64,000 nt of DNA, from positions 1 through 64,000 of the forward strand of contig CAJXUA010000011.1 of NCBI GenBank assembly GCA_913060695.1, given 5' to 3'. The notes below the pieces were generated by a model, which ran no database searches, was not told where the DNA came from, and was given only the letters and a program-made list of their open reading frames with translations. The stretch is from an uncultured Gammaproteobacteria bacterium (GTDB taxonomy: Bacteria > Pseudomonadota > Gammaproteobacteria > Pseudomonadales > Pseudohongiellaceae). The position numbers and the translations under genes were made by a program. How positions within the stretch are numbered: position 1 is the first letter of the stretch; each line of letters starts with the position of its first letter. Shown in pieces: positions 56,416-64,000 of the stretch.

Positions 56416-57657
56416 TCACTGCAGACGTTTGAACACCAAACTGCCATTGGTTCCACCAAAGCCGAAGGAGTTGCTGAGGGCGACATCGATCTTCGCGTCG
56501 CGGCTGTGATGAGGAACATAGTCCAAATCGCATTCGGCATCGGGGTTCTCTAAATTGATCGTTGGCGTTAATACCTGATCACGTATAGAGAGCGCACAGA
56601 TGATGGCCTCTACAGCACCAGAGGCGCCAAGTAGGTGCCCGATCATGGATTTGGAGGAGCTAACGGCCAGTTGCTGTGCATAGGGCCCAAACACGCTCTT
56701 AATCGCGTGGGTCTCTGCGAGGTCGCCCGCAATCGTCGAGGTGCCGTGTGCGTTAATATAATGCACGGACGAGGGGTCAAGCTGGGCGCTGGCCAAGGCG
56801 TTGCACATACATAGAGCAGCACCCTTCCCGCCTTCGGATGGCGAGGTCATGTGGTAAGCGTCGCCGCTCATCCCGAAACCAGCCAATTCGGCGTAGATTT
56901 TGGCACCGCGCTTTCGCGCATGTTCGTATTCTTCTAAGACCATGATGCCGGCACCATCGCTGAGTACAAAACCGTCGCGGTCTTTGTCCCAGGGGCGGCT
57001 GGCACGCTGTGGATCGTCGTTGCGGGTCGATAATGCACGGGCGGCACAGAAACCGCCTAGGCCTACCGGAGATGTTGCCATTTCGGCGCCGCCAGCAAGC
57101 ATGACATCGGCCTGACCGTTGCAAATCATATTGGCAGCAATGCCGATATTGTGGGTTCCCGTGGTACACGCCGTGGTGATGGCGATATTAGGGCCTTGGA
57201 AGTTATAGCGTATCGACAGCGTACCGCCGAGCATATTGATAATAGAGCCGGGTACGAAGAATGGTGAGACCTTGCGAGGTCCGGAAGTGCGCACGAGATT
57301 AGAGGTGTCTTCGATAGTGTTGATGCCACCGATACCAGAGCCAATCGCTACGCCGACGCGTTCGAAGTTTACTGGGCTGTCGAGAAGACCCGAATCGGTC
57401 ACTGCTTGCACGCCTGCCGCGAGTCCATATTGAATGAACACGTCCATTCGTCGCGCTTCTTTCGCGCTGAGATAGGGGGTGCAATCGAAATCTTTGACAG
57501 AGCCGCCAAAGCGGGTTGAAAACTCTGCGGTATCAAATTGCGTAAGCATATTGATACCGCTGCGGCCTTCTTTAATAGCCTGCCAAGACGAATCAACGCT
57601 ATTCCCAAGAGGGGTAACAAGACCTAGGCCAGTGATGACAACTCTTCTACCGTTCAC
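56416..57657 (-). CDS. fabF: 3-oxoacyl-ACP synthase II
   Basis: FabF extends acyl chains by condensing malonyl-ACP. The catalytic triad is visible: Cys164 in [10 protein letters not shown], His in [11 protein letters not shown] and His in [10 protein letters not shown]. The frame opens with ATG at 57672, but GTG at 57657 has GGAGAG 6 nt upstream and yields 413 residues starting (M)[18 protein letters not shown], equal in length to E. coli FabF. A terminator-like hairpin lies between acpP and fabF. Confidence 0.96.
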   Translation of the reverse strand: MNGRRVVITGLGLVTPLGNSVDSSWQAIKEGRSGINMLTQFDTAEFSTRFGGSVKDFDCTPYLSAKEARRMDVFIQYGLAAGVQAVTDSGLLDSPVNFERVGVAIGSGIGGINTIEDTSNLVRTSGPRKVSPFFVPGSIINMLGGTLSIRYNFQGPNIAITTACTTGTHNIGIAANMICNGQADVMLAGGAEMATSPVGLGGFCAARALSTRNDDPQRASRPWDKDRDGFVLSDGAGIMVLEEYEHARKRGAKIYAELAGFGMSGDAYHMTSPSEGGKGAALCMCNALASAQLDPSSVHYINAHGTSTIAGDLAETHAIKSVFGPYAQQLAVSSSKSMIGHLLGASGAVEAIICALSIRDQVLTPTINLENPDAECDLDYVPHHSRDAKIDVALSNSFGFGGTNGSLVFKRLQ

Positions 57658-57715
57658 TGCGTCGCTCTCCATTACGGATGATTAATTCCGTGTTGCAGAC
57701 TTATTATTACAGGCA

Positions 57716-57752
57716 AAATAAAAGCTACTCCAGAGCATGCCCGGAGTAGCTT
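57716..57752 (-). terminator. Terminator or attenuator between acpP and fabF
   Basis: On the minus strand AAGCTACTCC and GGAGTAGCTT form a 10-bp stem followed by TTATTTT. It lies 22 bp past the acpP stop and would let acpP mRNA end separately and in excess over fabF. Confidence 0.75.
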
Positions 57753-57773
57753 AATTTTCGAGCCTAAAAATTC

Positions 57774-58007
57774 TTACAAATGCGAATTAATGTAATCACA
57801 GGCGAGTTGTACCGTTGTGATTTTCTCAGCTTCTTCATCAGGAATTTCGGTCTCAAACTCTTCTTCCAGAGCCATAACCAATTCCACAGTATCCAAAGAA
57901 TCAGCGCCTAAATCTTCTACAAATGAAGAAGACGATTTCACCTCTTCTTCTTTTACGCCAAGCTGTTCGCAGACAATTTTCTTAACGCGATCTTCAATGC
58001 TACTCAT
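57774..58007 (-). CDS. acpP: Acyl carrier protein
   Basis: The 77-residue acidic carrier holds growing acyl chains on a phosphopantetheine at Ser37 in [19 protein letters not shown]. Length, acidity and neighbours (fabG upstream, fabF downstream) are canonical. A gap of nearly 200 bp separates it from fabG, allowing a promoter of its own, consistent with the high level at which ACP is usually made. Confidence 0.98.
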   Translation of the reverse strand: MSSIEDRVKKIVCEQLGVKEEEVKSSSSFVEDLGADSLDTVELVMALEEEFETEIPDEEAEKITTVQLACDYINSHL

Positions 58008-58203
58008 AACTTTTATTAGCTCCTAAATACTAATTTTTTGATACTGCCTTCTGATTATGTGGCCATAAATTGAGCGGCCTAGATAATCGAAAACGCAAGT
58101 TTACATCTATTTTCAACGGGTTGTAATCTTTAAGTCTAAAATAATTCGGCGCCATGAGGGAAATGTATTTAAGTACAGTTGCTTACGACGCTTTTCTAAA
58201 GCT

Positions 58204-58950
58204 TTACGGCATGTACATTCCGCCATTTATGTGCAGAGTTTCGCCCGTAATATAGGCTCCGGAATCCGAAGCTAGAAAGCCAACCGCCGCACCGATTTCC
58301 TCAACCTGGCCAAAACGCCCCAAAGGAATCTGCGAAAGGAAAGTCTCCATTTGTTTCTCATTCAATGCGCGGGTCATGTCTGTATCGATAAAGCCGGGTG
58401 CCACACAGTTCACAGTAATGCCTCTAGAGCCTATCTCGCGCGCAAGTGAGCGCGAGAACCCTTCGATCGCAGCCTTAGACGCAGCATAGTTCGTTTGCCC
58501 CGCATTGCCACTGGATGCCACCACAGAGCTGACGTTGATGATACGACCCCAGCGTGCCTTGGTCATGCCTTTTACTACGAGCTTGCAGAGGCGATAGAGA
58601 GAGTTGAGGTTGGTGTCGATCACGTCATCCCACTCCTCTTCCTTCATGCGCATCAGTAGGTTGTCTCTTGTGATACCGGCGTTATTCACTAGAACCAAGG
58701 GCACACCATAGTCGCTACCGATGCGGGCGAATACTTCAGCAACAGAGTCCATAGAGGCAACATTCAGGCACATGCCCGTTCCTTCTATGCCGGCATCCTG
58801 CAAGTAGCTGGCAATGTCTGCGGCGCCTTTCTCAGTTGTCGCAGTGCCGATGACGGTCATGCCTTGCTTGCCGAGGGTCATCGCGATGGATTTGCCAATG
58901 CCACGGCTGGCGCCGGTGACGAGTGCAATCTTCTTAGTGACATCATTCAT
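58204..58950 (-). CDS. fabG: 3-oxoacyl-ACP reductase
   Basis: FabG reduces 3-oxoacyl-ACP with NADPH. The 248-residue SDR protein has the cofactor motif VTGASRGIGKSIA, NNAGITRDNLLMRM and the catalytic Ser-Tyr-Lys in SSVVASSGNAGQTNYAASKAA. ATG at 58950 has GGAAA 6 nt before it; the frame extends to a TTG at 58962, which is unlikely. It follows fabD by 27 bp. Confidence 0.97.
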   Translation of the reverse strand: MNDVTKKIALVTGASRGIGKSIAMTLGKQGMTVIGTATTEKGAADIASYLQDAGIEGTGMCLNVASMDSVAEVFARIGSDYGVPLVLVNNAGITRDNLLMRMKEEEWDDVIDTNLNSLYRLCKLVVKGMTKARWGRIINVSSVVASSGNAGQTNYAASKAAIEGFSRSLAREIGSRGITVNCVAPGFIDTDMTRALNEKQMETFLSQIPLGRFGQVEEIGAAVGFLASDSGAYITGETLHINGGMYMP

Positions 58951-58977
58951 AATGATTTCCAAATGTAATTGTGGAGC

Positions 58978-59916
58978 CTATTGAGAGATAAGTGTGCGTG
59001 TTTGCACGAAATTCTCGGGCTCTTCTAATGAAAAAGTTTCCATATTGGGTTCTATGCGCTTAATGAGGCCGCCAAGAACTTTGCCAGGACCACATTCGAC
59101 GAGTTGGCTAACGCCAAAGTCCCACATGCAACCAACAGACTCTACCCATTGCACGGGCATATACAACTGTTTGAGAAGATTGGCTTTGATGTCTTCTGAG
59201 TTCTTTGCAACGCGGCCGTTAATGTTTTGTATGACGGGCACTTGCGGGGTTTTGAAGTCCACCGCCTCTAAATCTTCAGCCAGACGCTGCGCCGCGGGAA
59301 GCATTAGCGCGCAATGAGACGGCACGCTGACATTGAGAAGCAGGGCGCGCTTAGCTCCGGCCTCTTTACATGCGGCCATCGCGCGCTCCACTGCAGCAAC
59401 ACTGCCGGCGATTACGGTTTGCCCTGTAGAGTTATAGTTCGCAGGAGCTACGACCTCCCCGTGCGCCTGCTGCTCGCAGATGGCTTGAATCTTCTCATCG
59501 TCGAGTCCGAGGATGGCCGCCATCGCGCCAGTACCTGCGGGTACGGCCTCTTGCATATAGAGTCCACGCTTGTGCACTAGGCTCACGGCATCGCCAAGAG
59601 AGAGGACGTCGGCGCAAACGAGCGCGGAGTATTCCCCTAGGCTATGGCCGGCAAGTAACTCTGGAAGCGCCCCGCCCTGCTCCAGCCATAAGCGCCATAG
59701 GGCGACCGATGCGGTCAGTAGTGCCGGCTGAGTGATATGGGTCTGGTCTAGTAAGCCGTCTGCATCTTCGCTAACGACCGCCCAGAGGTCGATTCCTAAA
59801 GCTGCGCTGGCCTCATCGAAAATGCTCTTGATCACGGGGTGTTGCGCTGCAATAGCGCTTAGCATGCCCTTTTTCTGTGATCCTTGGCCGGGGAATACAA
59901 ATCCAAATTTCTTCAT
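58978..59916 (-). CDS. fabD: Malonyl-CoA:ACP transacylase
   Basis: FabD loads malonyl groups onto ACP. The 312-residue protein has FVFPGQGSQKKGML, the nucleophile Ser92 in GHSLGEYSAL, the substrate-binding Arg in HKRGLYMQEAVP and the His of NVSVPSHCALM, plus ECGPGKVLGGL. Length is typical. It lies between plsX and fabG as in E. coli, although fabH, usually between plsX and fabD there, is missing. Confidence 0.97.
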   Translation of the reverse strand: MKKFGFVFPGQGSQKKGMLSAIAAQHPVIKSIFDEASAALGIDLWAVVSEDADGLLDQTHITQPALLTASVALWRLWLEQGGALPELLAGHSLGEYSALVCADVLSLGDAVSLVHKRGLYMQEAVPAGTGAMAAILGLDDEKIQAICEQQAHGEVVAPANYNSTGQTVIAGSVAAVERAMAACKEAGAKRALLLNVSVPSHCALMLPAAQRLAEDLEAVDFKTPQVPVIQNINGRVAKNSEDIKANLLKQLYMPVQWVESVGCMWDFGVSQLVECGPGKVLGGLIKRIEPNMETFSLEEPENFVQTRTLISQ

Positions 59917-59939
59917 ATAGCAATTCCTAGATTCAAAAC

Positions 59940-60992
59940 TTAGTCTTGTGTGGCGAGTACTTCACCATGAGTAAGCTGCAAAGCTTCCATGCGCCGCGTA
60001 ATAAGGCTCGGCACACAGTCTATAACTTCTTTGAGAGCCTGCTCGATAGCAAAGAAGAATGCCGTGCTATGCGCATGACCATGGCTCTTTACAATAATAC
60101 CCTGTAAGCCTAAAACGCTGGCCCCATTAAACTGTGCTGGATCGATCTGAGCGCGCAGTTGTCGCAACAAGGGTGAAGCAAGCAGGCCGAGCAGACGAGA
60201 GAAAAAGCTGCTGGACACACTCTGCTTTAACATCTGTTCGATTACTTTAACGACTCCAGCGCTAGTCTTTATTGTGATGTTGCCGGAGAAACCGTCGCAA
60301 ACCACCACGTCTGCTTTGTCTGTAAATATCTCGTTGCCTTCCACGAAGCCTACATAATTTAGTGACTCGGTTTGCTGCAAAAGTTGTGCTGCCTCGCGAA
60401 TGATGGCAGTGCCTTTATGTTCTTCATGGCCTACGTTTAGTAGTGCGACACGAGGCTTGCAAATTCCACTGACGACGCTTGCCTGGATCGAGCCCATTAT
60501 AGCGAACTCTAGAAGCTCTCTTGCGCTACTGCAAAGATTTGCACCTACATCCAGAATATACGTGCTGCGCCCCATAGCGTGTAGTGGAACGCTTGCAATG
60601 ATGGCGGGTTTGGATATTCCGGGGAGGGTTTTAAGCAGGTGTCGTCCAGCGAGTAATAATGCTCCGGTGTTGCCTGCACTGACGCAGGCATCTGCGCGCC
60701 CCTCGTGGACGAGGTTCACTGCCAAAAACATGGAGGACTCTTTAGACTTTCGTAATACTGACTCGGGTTTGCTGTCGTTCTCGACGCAGACGCTGGTATG
60801 GATAATTTCCAGTCGCTGCGAAAGACTTGAATCAACACCGGATAACTGGGCGTCAATCTGAGCCTGATCGCCAAGCAATATCAGAGTAAGGTCGTCGTGG
60901 GCCGCCAGAGCGCTAAGTGCAGCAGGCACTGTCACGGAAGGACCAAAATCCCCTCCCATGACATCGATTGCAATGCGCTTAGGCGTAGACAA
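59940..60992 (-). CDS. plsX: Phosphate acyltransferase PlsX
   Basis: PlsX makes acyl-phosphate from acyl-ACP for phospholipid synthesis. The 350-residue protein has RIAIDVMGGDFGPSVTVPAA, SAGNTGALLLAGRHLLK, LDVGANLCSSARELLEFA and VCDGFSGNITIKTSAGV. No ATG lies at the N-terminus; TTG at 60992 is two bases after the rpmF stop and fits the family start, so the gene is probably translated by coupling to rpmF. Confidence 0.95.
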   Translation of the reverse strand: MSTPKRIAIDVMGGDFGPSVTVPAALSALAAHDDLTLILLGDQAQIDAQLSGVDSSLSQRLEIIHTSVCVENDSKPESVLRKSKESSMFLAVNLVHEGRADACVSAGNTGALLLAGRHLLKTLPGISKPAIIASVPLHAMGRSTYILDVGANLCSSARELLEFAIMGSIQASVVSGICKPRVALLNVGHEEHKGTAIIREAAQLLQQTESLNYVGFVEGNEIFTDKADVVVCDGFSGNITIKTSAGVVKVIEQMLKQSVSSSFFSRLLGLLASPLLRQLRAQIDPAQFNGASVLGLQGIIVKSHGHAHSTAFFFAIEQALKEVIDCVPSLITRRMEALQLTHGEVLATQD

Positions 60993-60994
60993 AC

Positions 60995-61174
60995 TTACTT
61001 GTCGCCAAGATCCAACACTTTCTTGCCTTTGTAGAAACCGTCTGCAGTGACGTGGTGGCGACGATGCACTTCACCAGTAGTCTGATCTGTAGACAGTGTT
61101 GGGCCTGTTAGGGCGTCATGTGCGCGACGCATATTGCGACGTGAGCGGGAAACTTTTACCTGTTGAACTGCCAT
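60995..61174 (-). CDS. rpmF: 50S ribosomal protein L32
   Basis: This 59-residue basic protein is shorter than the usual ORF cutoff but is clear: it starts [20 protein letters not shown] and contains [18 protein letters not shown], the L32 signature. It has no zinc-binding Cys pairs, like E. coli L32. AGGAGC lies 7 nt before the ATG. It sits between yceD and plsX, the conserved yceD-rpmF-plsX order. Confidence 0.97.
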   Translation of the reverse strand: MAVQQVKVSRSRRNMRRAHDALTGPTLSTDQTTGEVHRRHHVTADGFYKGKKVLDLGDK

Positions 61175-61230
61175 GCTTGTAGCTCCTAGTTTTTAGCTGC
61201 GCTGTTACCGGCGCGTTTAAAAGAAATTCA

Positions 61231-61770
61231 TTAATCTTTATCTTTCAGTGTCTTTAGAATGTCGAATGGATTGGGTTTGTTCGCTCCGTTCGCAGCTTTC
61301 GCTGTGCCATTCTCTTTAGCCTCAGTGGCTTCGAATGACAGCTTCTCAATACAATCGTGGTCGTGGTAGCTGACGATAGGCATGCAAAGAATTAACTGCT
61401 CTTCTATCACTTCGGCTACAACGAGCTTTATATCCTCGCAAATCCAAGGGTCTAGACTCTTCGGTAAGCCCTCGCTCTTGCTCTCGGAGCTCACCACGGC
61501 TAGCCTGAACTCGTCGTGTAATGTAATCTCCATTGGCTCTAGACAACGTTGGCAGAGTACCTGCGCTTGCGTGTCGAGCTCACCTTCGATGATGCGTCTA
61601 TTGCTCTCATCCAAGTCGAACTTCATCGTTACCTGTACATCCCCCTGCGTGGCGGCGACAAGCTCACAGAATCTCGACAAGCGAGACACTGGGATTATTC
61701 CCTTTATAAGTGCCTGTTGAGCAAAGATTTTCCGCGCATCAACATAATCTGGTATCAGGGTGTCTTCCAT
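61231..61770 (-). CDS. yceD: YceD/DUF177 protein (23S rRNA accumulation protein)
   Basis: The 179-residue protein belongs to the DUF177 family found upstream of rpmF and linked to 23S rRNA accumulation. The core has VQVTMKFDLDESNRRIIEGEL, the Cys pair VLCQRCLEPM and an acidic segment near DPWICEDIKLVVAEVIEEQLIL. The conserved gene order supports the assignment. A 98-bp gap separates it from rluC. Confidence 0.93.
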   Translation of the reverse strand: MEDTLIPDYVDARKIFAQQALIKGIIPVSRLSRFCELVAATQGDVQVTMKFDLDESNRRIIEGELDTQAQVLCQRCLEPMEITLHDEFRLAVVSSESKSEGLPKSLDPWICEDIKLVVAEVIEEQLILCMPIVSYHDHDCIEKLSFEATEAKENGTAKAANGANKPNPFDILKTLKDKD

Positions 61771-61868
61771 AGGCGCGCAATAATAGGCGTCCAGAGGGCT
61801 TCTGTCAAAAAAATCTACTCACAACGGCATGATATTTCGACATTTTAAGAAATTCTTCTACTTTTGCC

Positions 61869-62834
61869 TCACAGAGAATCCAGTAGCTGGCGCATGTGCT
61901 CAGCCAAGGGCGCCTGAACACTAATTTTACGACCATCCTCTAGTGCGAATTCGATGCTCGCAGCATGCAGGCAAAGGGTTTTGACGTGGGTTAAGGAGTT
62001 AGGCTGTAGAGCCGTGTATTTGCGATCTCCCACGATAGGATGTCCTGCGTACTGGCAATGTACGCGAATTTGGTGAGTACGCCCTGTTAGAGGGCTCGCC
62101 TCGATGAAGCTAGCGGCCTTGGTCGACTTTATTAGGCTGAAGGCAGTGTTGGATGCCTTGCCGGACTCGTCCACTGTGACGATCTTCTCACCCTCATGGA
62201 TATCGCGCTTTAGCAGCGGAGCGTTGACCTCGCGAATATCCTCTGGCCAGGCCCCGTGCACTATCGCGTGATAGCGCTTATGGACTCTTCTAGCTTTAAA
62301 TTCCGCCTGTAAGTATTTCAAAAATAAGGGGGTTTTAGCGATCACAAGGCAGCCCGTAGTGTCTTTGTCTATGCGATGCGCGAGCTCTAGGAAGTCCTCT
62401 TCCCTGCCCTGCTCCTTCTTGATCCAGCGCAGTGCCTCGATCAGGCCGGTCTGCAATCCTGAGCCCATATGGACAGCCAAGCCTTGGGGCTTGTTGATGA
62501 CGATCATCTGCTCGTCCTCGAATAGGACTGCATTGGAGAGTAAATCCACTAGGCCTTGGCTAGGCGCTACTGCGATACTGGGCTGAGCGACTCGGATAGG
62601 TGGTACACGCACCATGTCGCCGGCATGGAGTTTAGTGTCCGGCTTCGCCCTCTTCTTGTTGATGCGGACTTCGCCCTTGCGAATAAGGCGATAGATACGC
62701 GATTTCGGCACGCCCTTGAGGTGGGACATTAGGAAATTGTCGATTCGTTGCGCCTCGGAGTGCGCCCCGACTTCGAGCAGTTGCACACCGCGATTAGGGT
62801 CATTCACAGTGGCTGTGTTCTCGTTGCTTGGCAA
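61869..62834 (-). CDS. rluC: 23S rRNA pseudouridine synthase RluC
   Basis: The 321-residue enzyme has an N-terminal S4 RNA-binding domain (about 20-80: RIDNFLMSHLKGVPKSRIYRL, RKGEVRINKKRAKPD) and a RluA-family catalytic domain with VINKPQGLAVHMGSG, the catalytic Asp in HRIDKDTTGCLVIAKT and PLTGRTHQIRVH. RluC modifies U955, U2504 and U2580 in E. coli. Position upstream of yceD-rpmF matches gammaproteobacterial order. It is divergent from argS. Confidence 0.94.
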   Translation of the reverse strand: MPSNENTATVNDPNRGVQLLEVGAHSEAQRIDNFLMSHLKGVPKSRIYRLIRKGEVRINKKRAKPDTKLHAGDMVRVPPIRVAQPSIAVAPSQGLVDLLSNAVLFEDEQMIVINKPQGLAVHMGSGLQTGLIEALRWIKKEQGREEDFLELAHRIDKDTTGCLVIAKTPLFLKYLQAEFKARRVHKRYHAIVHGAWPEDIREVNAPLLKRDIHEGEKIVTVDESGKASNTAFSLIKSTKAASFIEASPLTGRTHQIRVHCQYAGHPIVGDRKYTALQPNSLTHVKTLCLHAASIEFALEDGRKISVQAPLAEHMRQLLDSL

Positions 62835-62965
62835 TTGGATGCATCTCTGGGAGTTAGGGCTTGGGAAAAGCTGGCTATTGTAGCAATACCTTGCTGGCTA
62901 TACCTAAATGCGCGTTTTGAATAGTGTACAATTCAGGGCATTTTTTGGAGTCAAGGCAAAGCAAT

Positions 62966-64000
62966 ATGTTCAATATCAAACAATCTCTCGAACAGTTGAT
63001 GAGTAGCGCAATCGATCAGGCCTCTGGCTTGAGTGGCACGAAGGGGCATGTCATCTATGCCACTCGCGCAGAGTTCGGGGATTATCAAGCGAATGGCGTA
63101 ATGGCCGTTGCAAAGCAGTTGAAGACCAATCCACGGGAGTTAGCGAGCCGTGTGCTTGAGAATATTCCTGCCAATGATCTTATCGCACGTGCCGAAGTAG
63201 CTGGGCCCGGCTTTATTAATTTGTTTTTGCGCGACGCCTATCTTGCGCAGTGGGGCTCACACTATGCGCAGCCGCGCTCGCCGCTTATACAGGCAGTGCC
63301 CGAGCCACAAACCATTGTCGTGGATTACTCTAGCCCTAATCTGGCTAAAGAGATGCACGTAGGACACTTGCGCGGCACCATCATCGGCGATTGCCTTGTG
63401 CGCGTATTGGAAGCCTGTGGCCATAATGTGGTCCGTCAGAATCATGTTGGGGATTGGGGCACTCAATTCGGCATGTTGATAGCCCATATGGCGTCACTCG
63501 AATCTGCGAACGCACAGGTTTCTACAGAGCTTGCGGATCTAGAGAATTTTTATCGACAGGCCAAACAGCGCTTCGACGACGAGGAAGGCTTCGCCGAGAC
63601 AGCGCGCAGCTATGTCGTGAAGCTGCAACAAGGCGACCCTGATTGCTTGAACGCCTGGCAGAGCTTTATCGACGAGTCGCTTGGACACTGCGAGAGCGTC
63701 TATAAGCTCCTTGGGGTCACTTTGCGACGCGAGGACCTTAAGCCCGAGAGCTTCTATAACCCTGAGCTCGCCAATATCATTCAGGCACTCGATGATAAAG
63801 GTCTCCTGAGCGTCTCCGAGGGGGCGCGCTGTGTGTTCTTGGAGCAATTCAAGGGCAAGGAAGGCGCCCCGCTGCCAACTATCGTGCAGAAGTCCGACGG
63901 CGGCTATCTATATGCCACGACAGATCTTGCTGCAGCGCAGTATCGAGCTAAGACACTACATGCCGACCGCGTTCTCTATGTAGTCGATGCGCGGCAGAGC
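62966..64000 (+). CDS. argS: Arginyl-tRNA synthetase, N-terminal part (cut by window end)
   Basis: ArgS charges tRNA-Arg with arginine. The first 345 codons are present and open at the window edge. Seen are the N-terminal Add1 domain (EFGDYQANGVMAVAK, GPGFINLFL) and the class I catalytic core VDYSSPNLAKEMHVGHLRGT with the HIGH-like HVGH, NHVGDWGTQFGMLIAH, then KSDGGYLYATTDLAA. The start is ATG at 62966 with AAGG 9 nt upstream. A possible -10 box TACAAT lies at 62927-62932, without a clear -35. Confidence 0.97.
   Translation, partial: MFNIKQSLEQLMSSAIDQASGLSGTKGHVIYATRAEFGDYQANGVMAVAKQLKTNPRELASRVLENIPANDLIARAEVAGPGFINLFLRDAYLAQWGSHYAQPRSPLIQAVPEPQTIVVDYSSPNLAKEMHVGHLRGTIIGDCLVRVLEACGHNVVRQNHVGDWGTQFGMLIAHMASLESANAQVSTELADLENFYRQAKQRFDDEEGFAETARSYVVKLQQGDPDCLNAWQSFIDESLGHCESVYKLLGVTLRREDLKPESFYNPELANIIQALDDKGLLSVSEGARCVFLEQFKGKEGAPLPTIVQKSDGGYLYATTDLAAAQYRAKTLHADRVLYVVDARQS

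Overview
The window looks like a chromosomal segment of a free-living, probably aquatic gammaproteobacterium with medium GC. The best taxonomic clue is the conserved minus-strand block at 52-63 kb (rluC, yceD, rpmF, plsX, fabD, fabG, acpP, fabF, pabC, mltG, tmk, holB, pilZ). The pilZ-holB-tmk order is typical of the Pseudomonadales/Cellvibrionales side of the class. Many predicted secreted hydrolases and two large TonB-dependent receptors suggest a heterotroph that digests peptides or amides outside the cytoplasm. No rRNA, tRNA, CRISPR array, phage module or insertion sequence was seen. No genus can be named from sequence alone.

Layout. 0-0.44 kb: two tandem copies (period 225 bp) of a hairpin-rich, non-coding-looking repeat. 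0.44-4 kb: a secreted unknown protein, an ArsR/AHSA1 regulator pair, a PEBP-like protein and a secreted alpha/beta hydrolase. 4-5.3 kb: glyA. 5.9-14.6 kb: a co-directional run with an M20-like lipoprotein lacking several metal ligands, one MacB-type ATPase, three different MacB/FtsX-type permeases, a His-rich exported protein and a DUF885-like HExxxGH protein. 14.6-18 kb: two tandem secreted M20 amidohydrolases, each followed by its own terminator. 18.4-21 kb: a second ABC unit whose permease carries a His-rich loop, divergent from a DUF3299 protein and separated from it by a perfect palindrome. 21-22.4 kb: sdaA. 23-31.8 kb: two tandem paralogous TonB-dependent receptors of identical length with a shared leader, then a large zinc protease. 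31.8-35.2 kb: gcvT, gcvH and an alanine/glycine:cation symporter. 35-41 kb: an exported amidohydrolase, a two-domain VOC protein and a DUF5916 outer-membrane protein. 40.9-46.2 kb: the protease Prc, a lone tyrosine recombinase, an exported phosphatase-like protein and a CDF metal exporter. 46.3-49.6 kb: an OmpA-like protein and glutathione reductase, separated by an 883-bp gap with three palindromes. 49.7-51.9 kb: a ribbon-helix-helix protein, an AlkB-like dioxygenase and an FAD oxidoreductase. 51.9-62.8 kb: DUF411 lipoprotein, pilZ and the fatty-acid/replication/cell-wall operon. The window ends inside argS.

How the genes may work together (inference): secreted hydrolases (alpha/beta hydrolase, M20 pair, zinc protease, amidohydrolase) could release small products that enter through the paired TonB receptors. 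Serine and glycine would then be imported by the AGCS symporter and used by GlyA, SdaA and the glycine cleavage proteins. gcvP is not in the window. The one-ATPase/three-permease cassette at 7.7-14.6 kb, without a MacA-type adaptor and next to two peptidase-like proteins, is the best candidate for an undescribed system. Start codons were often moved downstream of the longest open frame using Shine-Dalgarno spacing and family length; these choices are stated in each entry.
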